From an uncultured Saprospiraceae bacterium (GTDB taxonomy: Bacteria; Bacteroidota; Bacteroidia; Chitinophagales; Saprospiraceae): a stretch of DNA of 64,000 nucleotides. The position numbers were made by a program, and so were the translations under genes. The notes under the pieces were generated by a model. It saw only the letters and a list, made by a program, of their open reading frames with translations, was not told the origin of the DNA and ran no database searches. The DNA is taken from positions 62,001 to 126,000 of the forward strand of contig CALHAM010000012.1 of assembly GCA_937934275.1 (NCBI GenBank). The letters run 5' to 3'. The first letter of the stretch is position 1. The number at the start of each line of letters is the position of its first letter. This document shows positions 26,796-35,991 of the stretch, piece by piece.

Positions 26796-28493
26796 TTATA
26801 GAAGCGCTATGGGCGTTTTGCTCGAGCGCTTTTTCCTTTTATCCTGGTAAGGAGCCTTGCCGCCATTGGGGGCACTGTCCTCGTTGATGCGAATGCGACG
26901 ACCATTGACGTCAAAGGCCTCTAAACCGCGGCGCACATCGCGCACAAAAGCAGCGTCCACCTCTAAAAGCGTGTGGGTCCGCTTAACCTCCACTTTTCCA
27001 ATGGCTCGCTTAGGTACGCGGAATTCGCTCATGAGCAGACCGAGTAGGTCTTTTTTCTGGATGCCGTCCATGTGCCCGATGTTAAGGAATAGGCGTTGGT
27101 GACCAATGCTGCTCGATGCTTGCGCGCGCTCAGCATGGTTAGGTCGGTCGCCGCGTTGGCGATGCGCGCCCACATTGATATCGGCAGCGTTACGATAGTA
27201 GGCTAAAAAACGATTGAACTCCGTGCTAGCAAAGCGCTCGATGAGCTCTTCTTTACTTAGGTCGCGCAACGCCTCAAATATTTGAGGCAAGAAAGGCGCG
27301 ATCTGTTCGCGTTGAACCTCCTGTTCGCGAATGCTCTGAATGATGTAAAACAGTTGGCGTTCGCACACTTCAGGGCCTGTGGGTATGGGTTTGCGCATAA
27401 ACGAGATGCGCGCGCGCCGCTCAATGAGGCGGATGCGCTCTTCCATCTTAGGAGTGATGATACTGATGGATACGCCTTTGCGGCCAGCGCGCCCAGTACG
27501 ACCAGCGCGATGAATGTAGACTTCCGGCTCATCAGGCAAGCCATAATGGATGACGTGGGAAATATCGCTCACGTCAATGCCGCGAGCCGCTACGTCAGTG
27601 GCTATCAGCAGCTGCAGGTTGCGCTCGCGGAAGCGCTGCATCACGCGGTCGCGGTCGCTCTGCGACAGGTCGCCGTGTAAGGCGTCGGCGTTGTAGCCGT
27701 CGCGAATCATCTGCTCTGCAATTTCTTTGGTCTCAGCGCGCGTGCGGCAAAAGACGAGGCCATAAATGCCCGGATGCGCATCTACTACGCGTTTAAGCGC
27801 ATCGTAGCGGTGTTCGGAACGACAGAGGTAGTAGTGGTGCTCGATGTCGGCATTGGCCTGTTGACGCGTAGCTGCGCCAATTTCTACAGGCGTGCGCATG
27901 TAAGTGTCGGCGATGGCGCGCACTTCGCTGGGCATAGTAGCCGAAAAAAGCCACAGAGACTGGCGGTTCTCAGCCGCCTCTAAAATAATGTCTACTGCGT
28001 CGCGAAAACCCATGTTGAGCATTTCGTCGGCTTCATCGAGCACAACGCGAGAGACCCTGTCTAACGACACAACTTGGCGCACCAGCAGGTCCACCAATCG
28101 GCCCGGCGTGGCCACAATAATGTGAACTCCCGAGCGTATTTGGCGCATTTGCGCCTCGATACTGGCGCCTCCGTACACAGCCACTACTTTATAGCGGTTG
28201 GCAAAGCGGGTGTAGTTGGCTAAATCATTGGCTACCTGAATGCAAAGTTCCCGCGTAGGGCACAGCACAACGGCCTGCACGTATTTGTCTTCAGGCCGAA
28301 TGCGCTGCAGCAGCGGCAAGCCAAAAGCAGCCGTCTTACCCGTGCCCGTCTGGGCTAAGGCCACGATGTCGTCGTCCGATTGCAGTGCTACTGGAATGAC
28401 CTGCTGCTGAATAGGCGTTGGGGTTTCAAAGCCCAGGGCTTCCACGCCCTGGAGCAGGGCCTCTGATAGGCCCATATCTATGAAATTCGTCAT
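26796..28493 (-). CDS. DEAD-box ATP-dependent RNA helicase (DeaD/CsdA-like)
   Basis: 565 residues from the ATG at 28493 (MTNFIDMGLS). The frame is open 16 residues further, but the Q motif follows this start: FETPTPIQQQ. Visible helicase motifs are AQTGTGKT (47-54), PTREL, GG, TPGR, DEAD (153-156), SAT and HRAGRTGR. After the two RecA-like domains comes a helical region and then an RNA-binding domain of the DbpA type (RLFLNIGHMDGIQKKDLLGLL; split here by its own gap). The C-terminus is short and basic (DKRKKRSSKT). Such proteins remodel ribosomal RNA and help at low temperature. A terminator follows. Confidence 0.92.
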   Translation of the reverse strand: MTNFIDMGLSEALLQGVEALGFETPTPIQQQVIPVALQSDDDIVALAQTGTGKTAAFGLPLLQRIRPEDKYVQAVVLCPTRELCIQVANDLANYTRFANRYKVVAVYGGASIEAQMRQIRSGVHIIVATPGRLVDLLVRQVVSLDRVSRVVLDEADEMLNMGFRDAVDIILEAAENRQSLWLFSATMPSEVRAIADTYMRTPVEIGAATRQQANADIEHHYYLCRSEHRYDALKRVVDAHPGIYGLVFCRTRAETKEIAEQMIRDGYNADALHGDLSQSDRDRVMQRFRERNLQLLIATDVAARGIDVSDISHVIHYGLPDEPEVYIHRAGRTGRAGRKGVSISIITPKMEERIRLIERRARISFMRKPIPTGPEVCERQLFYIIQSIREQEVQREQIAPFLPQIFEALRDLSKEELIERFASTEFNRFLAYYRNAADINVGAHRQRGDRPNHAERAQASSSIGHQRLFLNIGHMDGIQKKDLLGLLMSEFRVPKRAIGKVEVKRTHTLLEVDAAFVRDVRRGLEAFDVNGRRIRINEDSAPNGGKAPYQDKRKKRSSKTPIALL

Positions 28494-28677
28494 GAAAAAA
28501 AATAAAAAGGTGTCGAAGTGCGGGCTTGACCACTTATTCATGGGGAAGGATGGTGCTCAGAAGCACAAGCGGTTTCCCAACGACACGCGGCGGGTCTTCC
28601 TGAAAACGGCGCATTAAAGCGCGTTACCCGCCAAAGGGCAAAATGGCCGTAGCCCAAAAACTGAAAAACTTGTTAAC

Positions 28678-28717
28678 AAAAAAACGCGACGTTCGAACAA
28701 GAACGCGTCGCGTTTTC
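28678..28717 (-). terminator. Terminator of tRNA-Asp
   Basis: On the minus strand AACGCGACG (about 28707-28715) pairs with CGTCGCGTT (about 28683-28691), ending in a run of T. It begins just after the tRNA 3' end. Confidence 0.8.
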
Positions 28718-28724
28718 TCTTTCG

Positions 28725-28798
28725 CGGTCTGGACGGGACTCGAACCCGCGACCTCCGCCGTGACAGGGCGGCATTCTAACCGACTGAACTACCAGACC
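28725..28798 (-). tRNA. tRNA-Asp (anticodon GTC)
   Basis: 74 bases on the minus strand. The acceptor stem is GGTCTGG/CCAGACC with discriminator G. The anticodon loop CTGTCAC gives GTC. The D arm (AGTTCAGTCGGTTAGAAT) and T arm (GGGTTCGAGTCCC) are standard, and CCA is not encoded. A promoter and a terminator flank it, so it is a single-gene unit. Confidence 0.98.
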
Positions 28799-28817
28799 CT
28801 CTTGAAAAAAGGCGGTG

Positions 28818-28849
28818 CAAAGGTATAAGCGCAGCCTCCACTTATGCAA
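28818..28849 (-). promoter_or_regulatory. Promoter of tRNA-Asp
   Basis: On the minus strand: TTG (28847-28849), 21 bases, TACCTTTG (28818-28825), 20 bases before the mature tRNA. Confidence 0.65.
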
Positions 28850-28974
28850 GAGTGGGCGAGAAAAACTTTTGTCAATCCTCAAACAAACCTCTCGCGGCGT
28901 GCACTCTCTGCCCAATATGGAGTGCCTTGTGTCGCACATTAAATCTTTTCCCCTCCATTCCCTGAGGCAGGCCG

Positions 28975-28982
28975 TACCTTTG
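28975..28982 (+). promoter_or_regulatory. Candidate -7 element upstream of accA
   Basis: TACCTTTG fits TAnnTTTG and lies 58 bases before the accA start. There is no TTG at the usual -33 distance. Confidence 0.45.
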
Positions 28983-29040
28983 CGCAGCGGTTCAATCGCT
29001 TCAACCAGGAAACAAGGAACGACGCAACGATGCCTGCGCT

Positions 29041-30015
29041 ATGACTTTTATGGAATTTGAAAAGCCGCTCGAGGCCCTTCACGAACAGTTACAGAAGTTG
29101 CGCGAAGTGGGTGAGCAAGGCGAAATAGACGTTTCCGACATGATTCGCGAGCTGGAAGCCAAAATCCAGCAAAAGCGTGAAGAGATATACGCTAATCTAA
29201 CGGGTTGGCAAAAAGTACAGCTGTCGCGCCATCCGGAGCGTCCCTACACGCTGTTTTACGCCAACACGATGTGCCGCAAGTTCATAGAGCTGCACGGCGA
29301 TCGCTGCAGCGGCGACGACCACGCCATTGTGGCAGGTATGGCCGACTTAGAAGGCCAAACCATCGTCATCATTGGCCACCAAAAAGGCATCAACACCAAG
29401 ATGCGCCAATATCGCAACTTCGGCATGGCCAATCCGGAGGGCTACCGAAAAGCCTTGCGCCTGATGAAACTCGCCGAGCGCTTCGGCTTTCCTGTAGTTA
29501 CACTCATCGATACACCGGGCGCATACCCAGGTCTTGAAGCCGAGCAACGCGGTCAGGCCGAAGCTATTGCGCGCAACCTCTTCGAGATGGCGCAGCTGCG
29601 CGTGCCTATCCTGTGCTACATCATCGGCGAGGGCGCTTCGGGCGGTGCGCTGGGCATTGGCCTGGGCGATCGCGTCTTTATGCTGGAGTACACGTGGTAT
29701 TCCGTCATTTCGCCCGAATCCTGCTCTTCTATCCTCTGGCATTCTTGGGATCAAAAAGAGCGGGCCGCTGACGCACTCAAACTCGATGCCGACAACATGC
29801 TCCGCTTCGGCCTGATCGATGGCGTGCTCAAAGAACCCTTCGGTGGAGCTCACAACGACCCCGAAGAAATGGCCCGCCGACTAAAGGCCCATCTCATCGA
29901 GCAATTGGCCGAACTAATGCCTATGGACCCTGACGAGCGCATTGCTGCTCGCATCGCCAAGTACAGCCGAATGGGTCGCTACCGCGAGTTAAGCACCGCC
30001 CAAACGCCCCCCTAA
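29041..30015 (+). CDS. accA: Acetyl-CoA carboxylase carboxyltransferase subunit alpha
   Basis: 324 residues. With AccD (not in this window) it moves the carboxyl group from biotin to acetyl-CoA to form malonyl-CoA, the first step of fatty-acid synthesis. It has an N-terminal helical pair ([33 protein letters not shown]), then the crotonase-like core: [81 protein letters not shown] and [14 protein letters not shown]. The start MTFMEFEKP is kept; a second Met three residues on is possible. It precedes a DUF6913 gene by 12 bases and dapA beyond, forming a likely three-gene unit. Confidence 0.97.
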   Translation: MTFMEFEKPLEALHEQLQKLREVGEQGEIDVSDMIRELEAKIQQKREEIYANLTGWQKVQLSRHPERPYTLFYANTMCRKFIELHGDRCSGDDHAIVAGMADLEGQTIVIIGHQKGINTKMRQYRNFGMANPEGYRKALRLMKLAERFGFPVVTLIDTPGAYPGLEAEQRGQAEAIARNLFEMAQLRVPILCYIIGEGASGGALGIGLGDRVFMLEYTWYSVISPESCSSILWHSWDQKERAADALKLDADNMLRFGLIDGVLKEPFGGAHNDPEEMARRLKAHLIEQLAELMPMDPDERIAARIAKYSRMGRYRELSTAQTPP

Positions 30016-30027
30016 ACATCTGCATTC

Positions 30028-30582
30028 ATGTTAGATCAATTGCGCACAATTCTGCTTCGCCGCTCCCTCCGAAAGCTGGCAGAGCGCACCCAACGCCGGC
30101 GATGCCCTCATACCTTTGACTCGGCGCGCTCTGTAGCCCTGCTTTTCGACGCATCCGAAGAAGAAACGCGCAAAATCGTTACCCTGTGGGCCGAATCTTT
30201 CACCGAACGCGAACACCGCAAGCGCTTACATGTCCTCGCCTTCGTCGATGACACCCACACCGTAGGCCAAAGCCGATTCCCTCAATTCACCTCCCGAGAT
30301 TTACGCTGGCACGGCCGTTTAGTAGGTCCGGCCATCGAGCGCTTTCTTAGCGAAACCCCGGACTTACTGCTGTGTTTCAACCCACGCCAACTGCTACCTA
30401 TTCAGTGGGCAGCAGCGGCCTCAAACGCCGCCATGAAAATCGGCAACTCCAACGAGCCGCCACACGACTTCGATTTTGTGGTCGAAACGCCACCCGACAA
30501 AGACATCCAGTTCTTTCTGCGCGAAACCGCTCACTACCTGAGCAAAATCGTTCCTGCCTACCATGAGCAACAACCTGCGTGA
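30028..30582 (+). CDS. DUF6913 family protein
   Basis: 184 residues without signal peptide or membrane helices. Recognised as the Bacteroidota family DUF6913: a basic N-terminal helix (LRTILLRRSLRKLAERTQRR), then SVALLFDASEEETRKIV, LAFVDDTHT, LLLCFNPRQLLPIQWAAAAS, MKIGNSN and the C-terminal FDFVVETPPDKDIQFFLRE. The alternating strands and helices suggest an alpha/beta fold. Function is unknown. Its last 20 bases overlap the start of dapA, and in this phylum the family is often found next to dapA, so a link to cell-wall or lysine precursor supply is a reasonable inference only. Confidence 0.8.
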   Translation: MLDQLRTILLRRSLRKLAERTQRRRCPHTFDSARSVALLFDASEEETRKIVTLWAESFTEREHRKRLHVLAFVDDTHTVGQSRFPQFTSRDLRWHGRLVGPAIERFLSETPDLLLCFNPRQLLPIQWAAAASNAAMKIGNSNEPPHDFDFVVETPPDKDIQFFLRETAHYLSKIVPAYHEQQPA

Positions 30583-31462
30583 ACGCCTGCGCGGAACCGG
30601 TGTAGCTCTAGTCACTCCTTTCCGACGTGGCCACATTGACTGGGAAAGCTTAGAAAAAGTCATCGAGCACGTCATTGCCGGTGGTGTGGACTTTTTGGTT
30701 AGCCTCGGCACTACAGGCGAGTCCGTTACTACATCGGAAACCGAACAGCGCCAAATCATCGACTTCACCATTCGCATCAACCGCGGACGCCTCCCCTTGA
30801 TAGTGGGCATCTTTGGCGGCAATAATACCGGCGAAATCGTCCGCCGCATAAACACTTTCGACTTCGACGGCATTGACGCCCTCCTGGCCAGCAACCCAGC
30901 CTACAGCAAGCCCGCGCAAGAAGGCATCTTTCGGCACTACTTGGCGTTGGCCGAAGCCTCACCTCGACCCATCCTCCTGTACAACGTACCCAGCCGAACG
31001 GCCTCCAACATAACGGCTGAAACAACACTCCGCCTTGCCCGCGCGCACGAGCGCATCATCGGCATCAAAGAAGCCAGCAACGACCTCTACCAAATCTGCC
31101 AAATCCTTCAGGGCCGCCCAGCGGGCTTTCTCGTCCTTAGTGGCGATGACTTCATGACTCTACCCCTCATTGCCTGTGGAGGTGATGGCGTCATCTCCGT
31201 CATCGGCAACACGGCCCCCAAACCCTTTTCCGACTTAACACGCGCCGCACTGCGCAGTGCGCTAACCGAAGCACAACGCCTCAACCGGCAAATGCTCGAA
31301 CTCTACCGGCTGCTTTTTGCCGAAGGCAACCCCTCAGGTGTCAAGGCCGCTCTCGAACTGCAGGGCCTCTGCTCGCGAGAAGTACGCCTGCCGCTGGTAC
31401 CCATGTCTGATGCAGGACAAGCCCTCATCCGACGCGAACTGGAGCAATTAGGCGTGCTTTGA
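30563..31462 (+). CDS. dapA: 4-hydroxy-tetrahydrodipicolinate synthase
   Basis: Condenses pyruvate with aspartate semialdehyde, the first step of the diaminopimelate branch. It is 299 residues of the TIM-barrel DHDPS family. Visible: GTGVALVTPF at the start, SLGTTGES (the Thr-Thr proton-relay loop), YNVPSRTASNI (the catalytic Tyr), and GIKEASND with the Schiff-base Lys. SGDDFMTLPLIACGGDGVISV and NPSGVKAAL follow, all standard. The start overlaps the DUF6913 stop by 20 bases, so translation is likely coupled. DapB lies on the same strand 10 kb to the left. Confidence 0.97.
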   Translation: MSNNLRERLRGTGVALVTPFRRGHIDWESLEKVIEHVIAGGVDFLVSLGTTGESVTTSETEQRQIIDFTIRINRGRLPLIVGIFGGNNTGEIVRRINTFDFDGIDALLASNPAYSKPAQEGIFRHYLALAEASPRPILLYNVPSRTASNITAETTLRLARAHERIIGIKEASNDLYQICQILQGRPAGFLVLSGDDFMTLPLIACGGDGVISVIGNTAPKPFSDLTRAALRSALTEAQRLNRQMLELYRLLFAEGNPSGVKAALELQGLCSREVRLPLVPMSDAGQALIRRELEQLGVL

Positions 31463-31607
31463 ACACCGACAGCCCACTGGACCGCCTCCTAACCAGAGGA
31501 TAAAGCCAACAAGAAGCCACCGAGGCACAACGATGCTCTCGCAGGAGCCTACCGGTGCGAAAAAAGACGCTCGCCGAACACTCGAGCGCGGATGAGGTTC
31601 GCCTTTA

Positions 31608-34145
31608 CTACCGTTGCTTCAGCGAGATCAAATTAGCAAACAGCCGGTAGGCACCTGGCACACCGGCGGGGAACTGTCGGAAAAAGGCTAGCCCCGTGTA
31701 AACCACGTATCCCTTTCCATAAGGAGCCACCAATAGAGCACCCTCGGCCGAAGGCTCGCCTGGGTCGTTGCAGGCCAACAGCGGGGTGAATTGAGCATCC
31801 CACTGATCGGGGAAGTACAATCCGCGCTCCTGCACCCATCCGTCAAAGTCGGACGGGCCAATAGCGTTGGGTGTGGTAAGGGCTGGGTGTTGGGGTTGCA
31901 AGAGGCGCATTTCGGCAGTTTCATCGGTAACGCGAGTGCGGCTGAGGCGCAGAGGCAGAGGCATCACCTGTGGCGTTACCAAGTCGAAACTGTTGTTGTA
32001 TTGCACGACGAGGGTACCGCCGTTTTGGGCGTATGCAAATAGAAGAGGTTGGTGGTGCTTAAGGGCGTCGCGGGTGTTGTAGGCGCGGATGCCGAGTACT
32101 ACAGCGTCGAACGTCTGTAACACTTCGGGCTTTATGTCTTTGTCTTCGAGGATCACAACCTGGCAGCCCATTCGGCGAAGGGCATCCGGACCTTCGTCGC
32201 CAGCGCCCATATAGTAGCCCACGCGGCGAGCAGTGGTGCGGAGCTCTAAGCGCACAGCGCGCGCTTGCGCAGGCAGCAAGATGTATTGCGGCGGGATGTG
32301 GTCGTAGCGCACGGTAACCAGCTGGTCGGTGTAGGGTTTGCCGTCCACCTCCACTACGGCTTTTAGCATTGCGGTTTCAGGGCCTTGAGGTGCATCTACC
32401 ACAAAGGTGTAAGTCCATTCCTGGTCTTTTCGGGCCAAAAAAGCCTCTGGTGGTTGGGCAGCGGTGGTTACCTTCCACTCCGCAGGGGCTAATAAGCGCA
32501 GGCGACAGCGAATGCTATCGCGAAAAGCGCGCACGCGCAAGGTTACTGGCACGCCAGTGGGCGCAGATTTTCGGATGAGATAACACGGTTCGGTAAACGC
32601 CACAAAGGCAGGAGGCAACACCTCAAAAGGCTGCCACACTTCACCAACAGCAGGCTCTTCTGTTTTGCAGGCCACCTCAGTTTCGTATTCGATAGGTACG
32701 CCATTGACCGACAGGCGCCAGCGCACGCGCAGTAAACGCGGCGTTTCGGGCAACGTGCGCCACTGAGGAGTGTCCACTGTATACATGCCGTTGGTAAAAG
32801 GCTGGCGCAACCAAAAGGGTGCTGTAAAAGGCATGTCCTCGGGCAAGCGCACGGTTTTAGCGAGCGCCCAAGAGCGGTTGAGGGCCAGCAGATGGGCGCA
32901 GACCGTATCAAACAGCCCCGGCTCGATGTGCACGCTTTCGAGCCGGACAGAGAAGTCACCCTTCGGCGCCGTTCGGTAAATGCCTTCTAAGCGCAACTGG
33001 ACGGCATCGCCGGGAGAGGCCCCGATTGTAGTAGTAGTAGCCTCTAAATAAAGCCCTAAACAGCCTCGTATGACGGCTTCGGTCTCCGCACTTTTAATGC
33101 GCTTCCAGTGACTATCGGGCAGAGCACGAATAAGTTGAAGGGCACTCAATAAATCGGGTACGGAGGCCACCGGGTCGTCGGAGCGGAAATTGCGGTCTAT
33201 ACGCGCCATAAGTTCGCCGATAGGTGCTCCTCCAGGCAGACGCGTCCAAGTCGTGTTGATGCCCTCAAAAAGGTCGTTAGAGGTAGGGCGGTCGCCTTCC
33301 ACTAAGTCGAAGTACTCCAAATTCTGGCCACGCACACTGAGCGCACCAAAACCTTGACAGCGGTGCATCGAGCGCGCTTCGGCGGCTATTTCCGTGTTGC
33401 TCTTGCCTTTAAGGGGCAAGTAGACGCCGACGTCGAGGGAAAACAGATGGCTCTTATCCATTTTTTCAAATGCCTCTCGACCGCCATAGAAGAACCACGA
33501 TGTATTGAAAAACAGGCGCTTGGGCTGCCATGGCGCCAGCCACTTCAGCTGTTCGGGATAAGCGTCGGGTTGATTGGCTCGATGGAAACCTTCAACGGCC
33601 AGCATAGCGGCAGCGGTGTGGTGGCCGTGTGTGCGGGTATTTTTGTCGTGGGAAAAGCGATTGACAATAATGTCGGGCTGAGTTTCGCGAATCGCCTGCA
33701 CCAAGTCGGCCAAAACAGCGTCCTTATCCCAGATGCGCAAGGTCTCCTCCGGATTTTTAGAATAGCCGAAGTCGTTGGCGCGGCTGAAGCGCTGGTGTCC
33801 GCCATCAATGGCGCGAGCCATGAGCAGTTCCTGAGTGCGCAAGACGCCCAGGGCTTCGCCAAACTCGGCACCGATGAGGTTTTGTCCTCCGTCGCCACGC
33901 GTAAGAGAAAGGTAAGTTGTGTGTAGGCGCTTTTCATTGGCGCAGTAGGAAATAAAGCGCTGGTTTTCGTCGTCAGGGTGGGCCGCTACGTAGAGCACCG
34001 AGCCAAGCACGTTTAGGCGCTTGATGGCATCGTGCAAATCGGCAGCGTTGGGCTTGGCAGGGCGCTGAGCCGAAACGCTAGCTCCCCCAAAGCAGATATA
34101 CGCAGCGGCAAAGAGCTGCCAAAGAGCAAAGACAGGGCGACGCAT
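31608..34145 (-). CDS. Large exported PIG-L (LmbE) family deacetylase
   Basis: 845 residues from the ATG at 34145; the open frame continues 56 residues upstream, but this start gives a signal peptide (about 1-26, ending VSAQ). The N-terminal third is the PIG-L zinc hydrolase fold with AAHPDDEN (His56, Asp58, Asp59) and THGHH (His175-His176), the metal-site motifs of N-acetylglucosaminyl deacetylases. The middle is strand-rich. The end resembles a glutamine-amidotransferase or ThuA-like fold (QTFDAVVLGIRAYNT, LVVQYNNSFD, FPDQWDAQFTPLLACND, GKGYVVYTGLAFFRQFPAG). The substrate is unknown, most likely an amino sugar outside the cytoplasm. A 452-base space lies upstream. Confidence 0.85.
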   Translation of the reverse strand: MRRPVFALWQLFAAAYICFGGASVSAQRPAKPNAADLHDAIKRLNVLGSVLYVAAHPDDENQRFISYCANEKRLHTTYLSLTRGDGGQNLIGAEFGEALGVLRTQELLMARAIDGGHQRFSRANDFGYSKNPEETLRIWDKDAVLADLVQAIRETQPDIIVNRFSHDKNTRTHGHHTAAAMLAVEGFHRANQPDAYPEQLKWLAPWQPKRLFFNTSWFFYGGREAFEKMDKSHLFSLDVGVYLPLKGKSNTEIAAEARSMHRCQGFGALSVRGQNLEYFDLVEGDRPTSNDLFEGINTTWTRLPGGAPIGELMARIDRNFRSDDPVASVPDLLSALQLIRALPDSHWKRIKSAETEAVIRGCLGLYLEATTTTIGASPGDAVQLRLEGIYRTAPKGDFSVRLESVHIEPGLFDTVCAHLLALNRSWALAKTVRLPEDMPFTAPFWLRQPFTNGMYTVDTPQWRTLPETPRLLRVRWRLSVNGVPIEYETEVACKTEEPAVGEVWQPFEVLPPAFVAFTEPCYLIRKSAPTGVPVTLRVRAFRDSIRCRLRLLAPAEWKVTTAAQPPEAFLARKDQEWTYTFVVDAPQGPETAMLKAVVEVDGKPYTDQLVTVRYDHIPPQYILLPAQARAVRLELRTTARRVGYYMGAGDEGPDALRRMGCQVVILEDKDIKPEVLQTFDAVVLGIRAYNTRDALKHHQPLLFAYAQNGGTLVVQYNNSFDLVTPQVMPLPLRLSRTRVTDETAEMRLLQPQHPALTTPNAIGPSDFDGWVQERGLYFPDQWDAQFTPLLACNDPGEPSAEGALLVAPYGKGYVVYTGLAFFRQFPAGVPGAYRLFANLISLKQR

Positions 34146-34597
34146 GAGAAAACGTATTTTTGAACAGTGTTTAGCAATGAGCTGGCTCCGGCTTGAGTGT
34201 AGCTCCAGCAAGAGCATTTTCAAGCGGCGAAAATAGGGCTGAAATACAGTGAAATTTTGCCGCTCCTCGAGCAAACCGGAGAGCAAAGTTGCACTGTAGC
34301 CTTTACGGCCCAAGCCTGTGCTCGGTTGGAAGACCGTCTTTCCACGCCAACCTCCTCAATCAACGGAGTAAGGCCGTTCGCACCCCCTGCAGAGGAACGC
34401 CTCCGGCCAAGCCGTGCCCCAGAGCTAGGCGCCCCTCTTTGAAGGCCAAGTAAATTGCTCACAATAGTGAAGGTTATAAGCGCCACTAATTCACGTGGCC
34501 TATAACCCTTTTCTGGCGATGATGAGGCCTCTCGTTACAGGTGGGAGGAACTCTGGCCCGAGAGCCTTTTTCAAGAATACCCGGATGAAAACTCCTC
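34146..34597. other. Intergenic region with no supported gene
   Basis: 452 bases between two minus-strand genes. Two short open frames (88 and 61 codons, opposite strands) have no family motif, no promoter match and unlikely composition, so I do not call them. The only clear structure is the hairpin at 34471-34510. Confidence 0.6.
34471..34510 (+). repeat. Imperfect hairpin, possible terminator
   Basis: GGTTATA with GCCAC (34472-34486) can pair with GTGGC and TATAACC (ending 34507) around an A/T-rich loop, followed on the + strand by CTTTT. It may end a minus-strand or plus-strand transcript in the gap, but there is no long T-run on the minus strand where the neighbouring genes lie. Confidence 0.35.
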
Positions 34598-35041
34598 CTA
34601 CAAATAGCGCGTCGAGTTTTTCTCTATGAGCACCTCTTTTAATTCTTTCAAGAAGGCATACTGCTCGGGCAGCACGCGCTTGAAGGCCTCTTTGATGGCA
34701 AAGTAGGCGCCTTTTTCAACATCAGGAATCAAATTGCGCAAACGTTCGCGCGCCTTCTCTTTGGCCACGCGATAGTCCTCATAAATGAGCGCGCGCAAGG
34801 AAGGCAGTTCATGCCAGTCTGCCTCAATGGCAATAGCTCGGCGAGTGGCACCGTCCTCCTGCTGAATAGGGTCTAACTCGATACAATTAGCATTTGGAAA
34901 ATCCTCGGGCGTTCGGTTGGTCATCAGGGCTTCCCAGGTTTCTTGTCCTGGAGTGGCCGACTCTTTGTTAACTAAGAATACTTCCAGACCGGATTCCCGG
35001 ACGCGATAGACGATCAAATCGACAGACTCTTGGGTAGGCAT
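34598..35041 (-). CDS. Hypothetical protein with Nudix-like N-terminal strands
   Basis: 147 residues, no signal peptide. The first 25 residues (ESVDLIVYRVRESGLEVFLVNK) resemble the opening strands of Nudix hydrolases, and a later stretch contains an acidic helix (YEDYRVAKEKARERL). The Nudix box consensus (G-x5-E-x7-R-E-U-x-E-E-x-G-U) is not present, so I do not call it a hydrolase. The C-terminal third is helical and charged. It is followed by the 452-base gap and lies 91 bases after the next gene to its right. Possible alternatives are a degenerate Nudix fold or an unrelated family. Confidence 0.6.
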   Translation of the reverse strand: MPTQESVDLIVYRVRESGLEVFLVNKESATPGQETWEALMTNRTPEDFPNANCIELDPIQQEDGATRRAIAIEADWHELPSLRALIYEDYRVAKEKARERLRNLIPDVEKGAYFAIKEAFKRVLPEQYAFLKELKEVLIEKNSTRYL

Positions 35042-35132
35042 TGACGGTATTGTTTAACTAGGATAACAAATCCTTAAACAGCTTTGCTGCCCGTTGGTTT
35101 GAAGCGGCAAAGAAAAAGTATGGGACGCAGAA

Positions 35133-35717
35133 TCAGATTCTAATAGTTTTGACGTCTGGAGCTTTTTTAGGTTGGTCTTTTGGCTTTTCCTCGTTCTTCG
35201 GGTCTGGCGTGGTCCTTTTTTGCTCTCGGCGGCGCAGCTGTTCTTCCGGCAATTCCTCTCCGCTTTCTTCAGGAGCCTCTCGCATGCGCAAACGCTCTTC
35301 AGGAAATAGGTCGTCGAGGGAGTTCGAACCGCCATCGTCTGCCGGAAAATCAGGCCAAGGTTGCAGCCCTGGTTGCCGCGGCATGCCTCGGAAAAAGCGC
35401 TCGAACATCTGGTCGAATGCGCGGAATTCTGGCGGAAACAAAAAATCCTCTTCCATGGGGCTAAAACGGAAAAATTGGCGCATCTCGCTGCGCAAGCCGC
35501 CCAGGCTGGTGTCTACGCGGAAGTAAAAGAAGCCACTCGAATCGGGCAGCACGCGTAGAAAGCCGTTTCCCAAGGTAGAGGTGTCCTTCAGGAGCTCGCG
35601 CAGAGAATGCTGTTCTTTTCTCCATTCGTCCCAGGGGTCTTGATTTTGCGTGCATGCCCAAGCAGGCAAGAGCAAAATGGCCAAAGCATAGAGCCGTTGC
35701 TGATAAGCAGTAATCAT
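35133..35717 (-). CDS. Hypothetical exported protein, possibly lipoprotein
   Basis: 194 residues from the ATG at 35717; the open frame begins 28 residues earlier but only this start puts a hydrophobic segment right after a short N-terminus (LYALAILLLPAWAC). The Cys there could be a lipidation site, although AWAC departs from the usual lipobox. The mature part starts DPWDEWRKEQHSLREL, has an aromatic middle (GFFYFRVD, MRQFFRFSPMEEDFLFPPEF) and ends in a highly charged, Pro-, Glu- and Lys-rich tail of about 60 residues with no predicted fold. I do not recognise the family. Confidence 0.6.
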   Translation of the reverse strand: MITAYQQRLYALAILLLPAWACTQNQDPWDEWRKEQHSLRELLKDTSTLGNGFLRVLPDSSGFFYFRVDTSLGGLRSEMRQFFRFSPMEEDFLFPPEFRAFDQMFERFFRGMPRQPGLQPWPDFPADDGGSNSLDDLFPEERLRMREAPEESGEELPEEQLRRREQKRTTPDPKNEEKPKDQPKKAPDVKTIRI

Positions 35718-35991
35718 AGCGCGTTGGGATGTAATGCCAAATCTTGTGGTAAGATAGCCAGCCAATAGAATACGCAGGCAAAAATACGGGAACACGCGCA
35801 CCGACTATAGGTTTTTCTTGCCCTAAAGGCGATGGTGCCTTCGCAGAAGAGCGGGTCGAGGCATCTAAATGGAGCGCGGCCTTGCCGCTCAGGTTCCCCG
35901 ACATGGACGGAGCCCTTAGGACGGCAGCAGTAAGTTAGGCAAGGTTTTTGATAATTCTACTATGCTCTGTTTATTGTCTAAATCGCATACC

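Noticed and set aside
34220..34486. An 88-codon frame in the intergenic gap
   Set aside because: No motif, no promoter, no homologous pattern; treated as chance.
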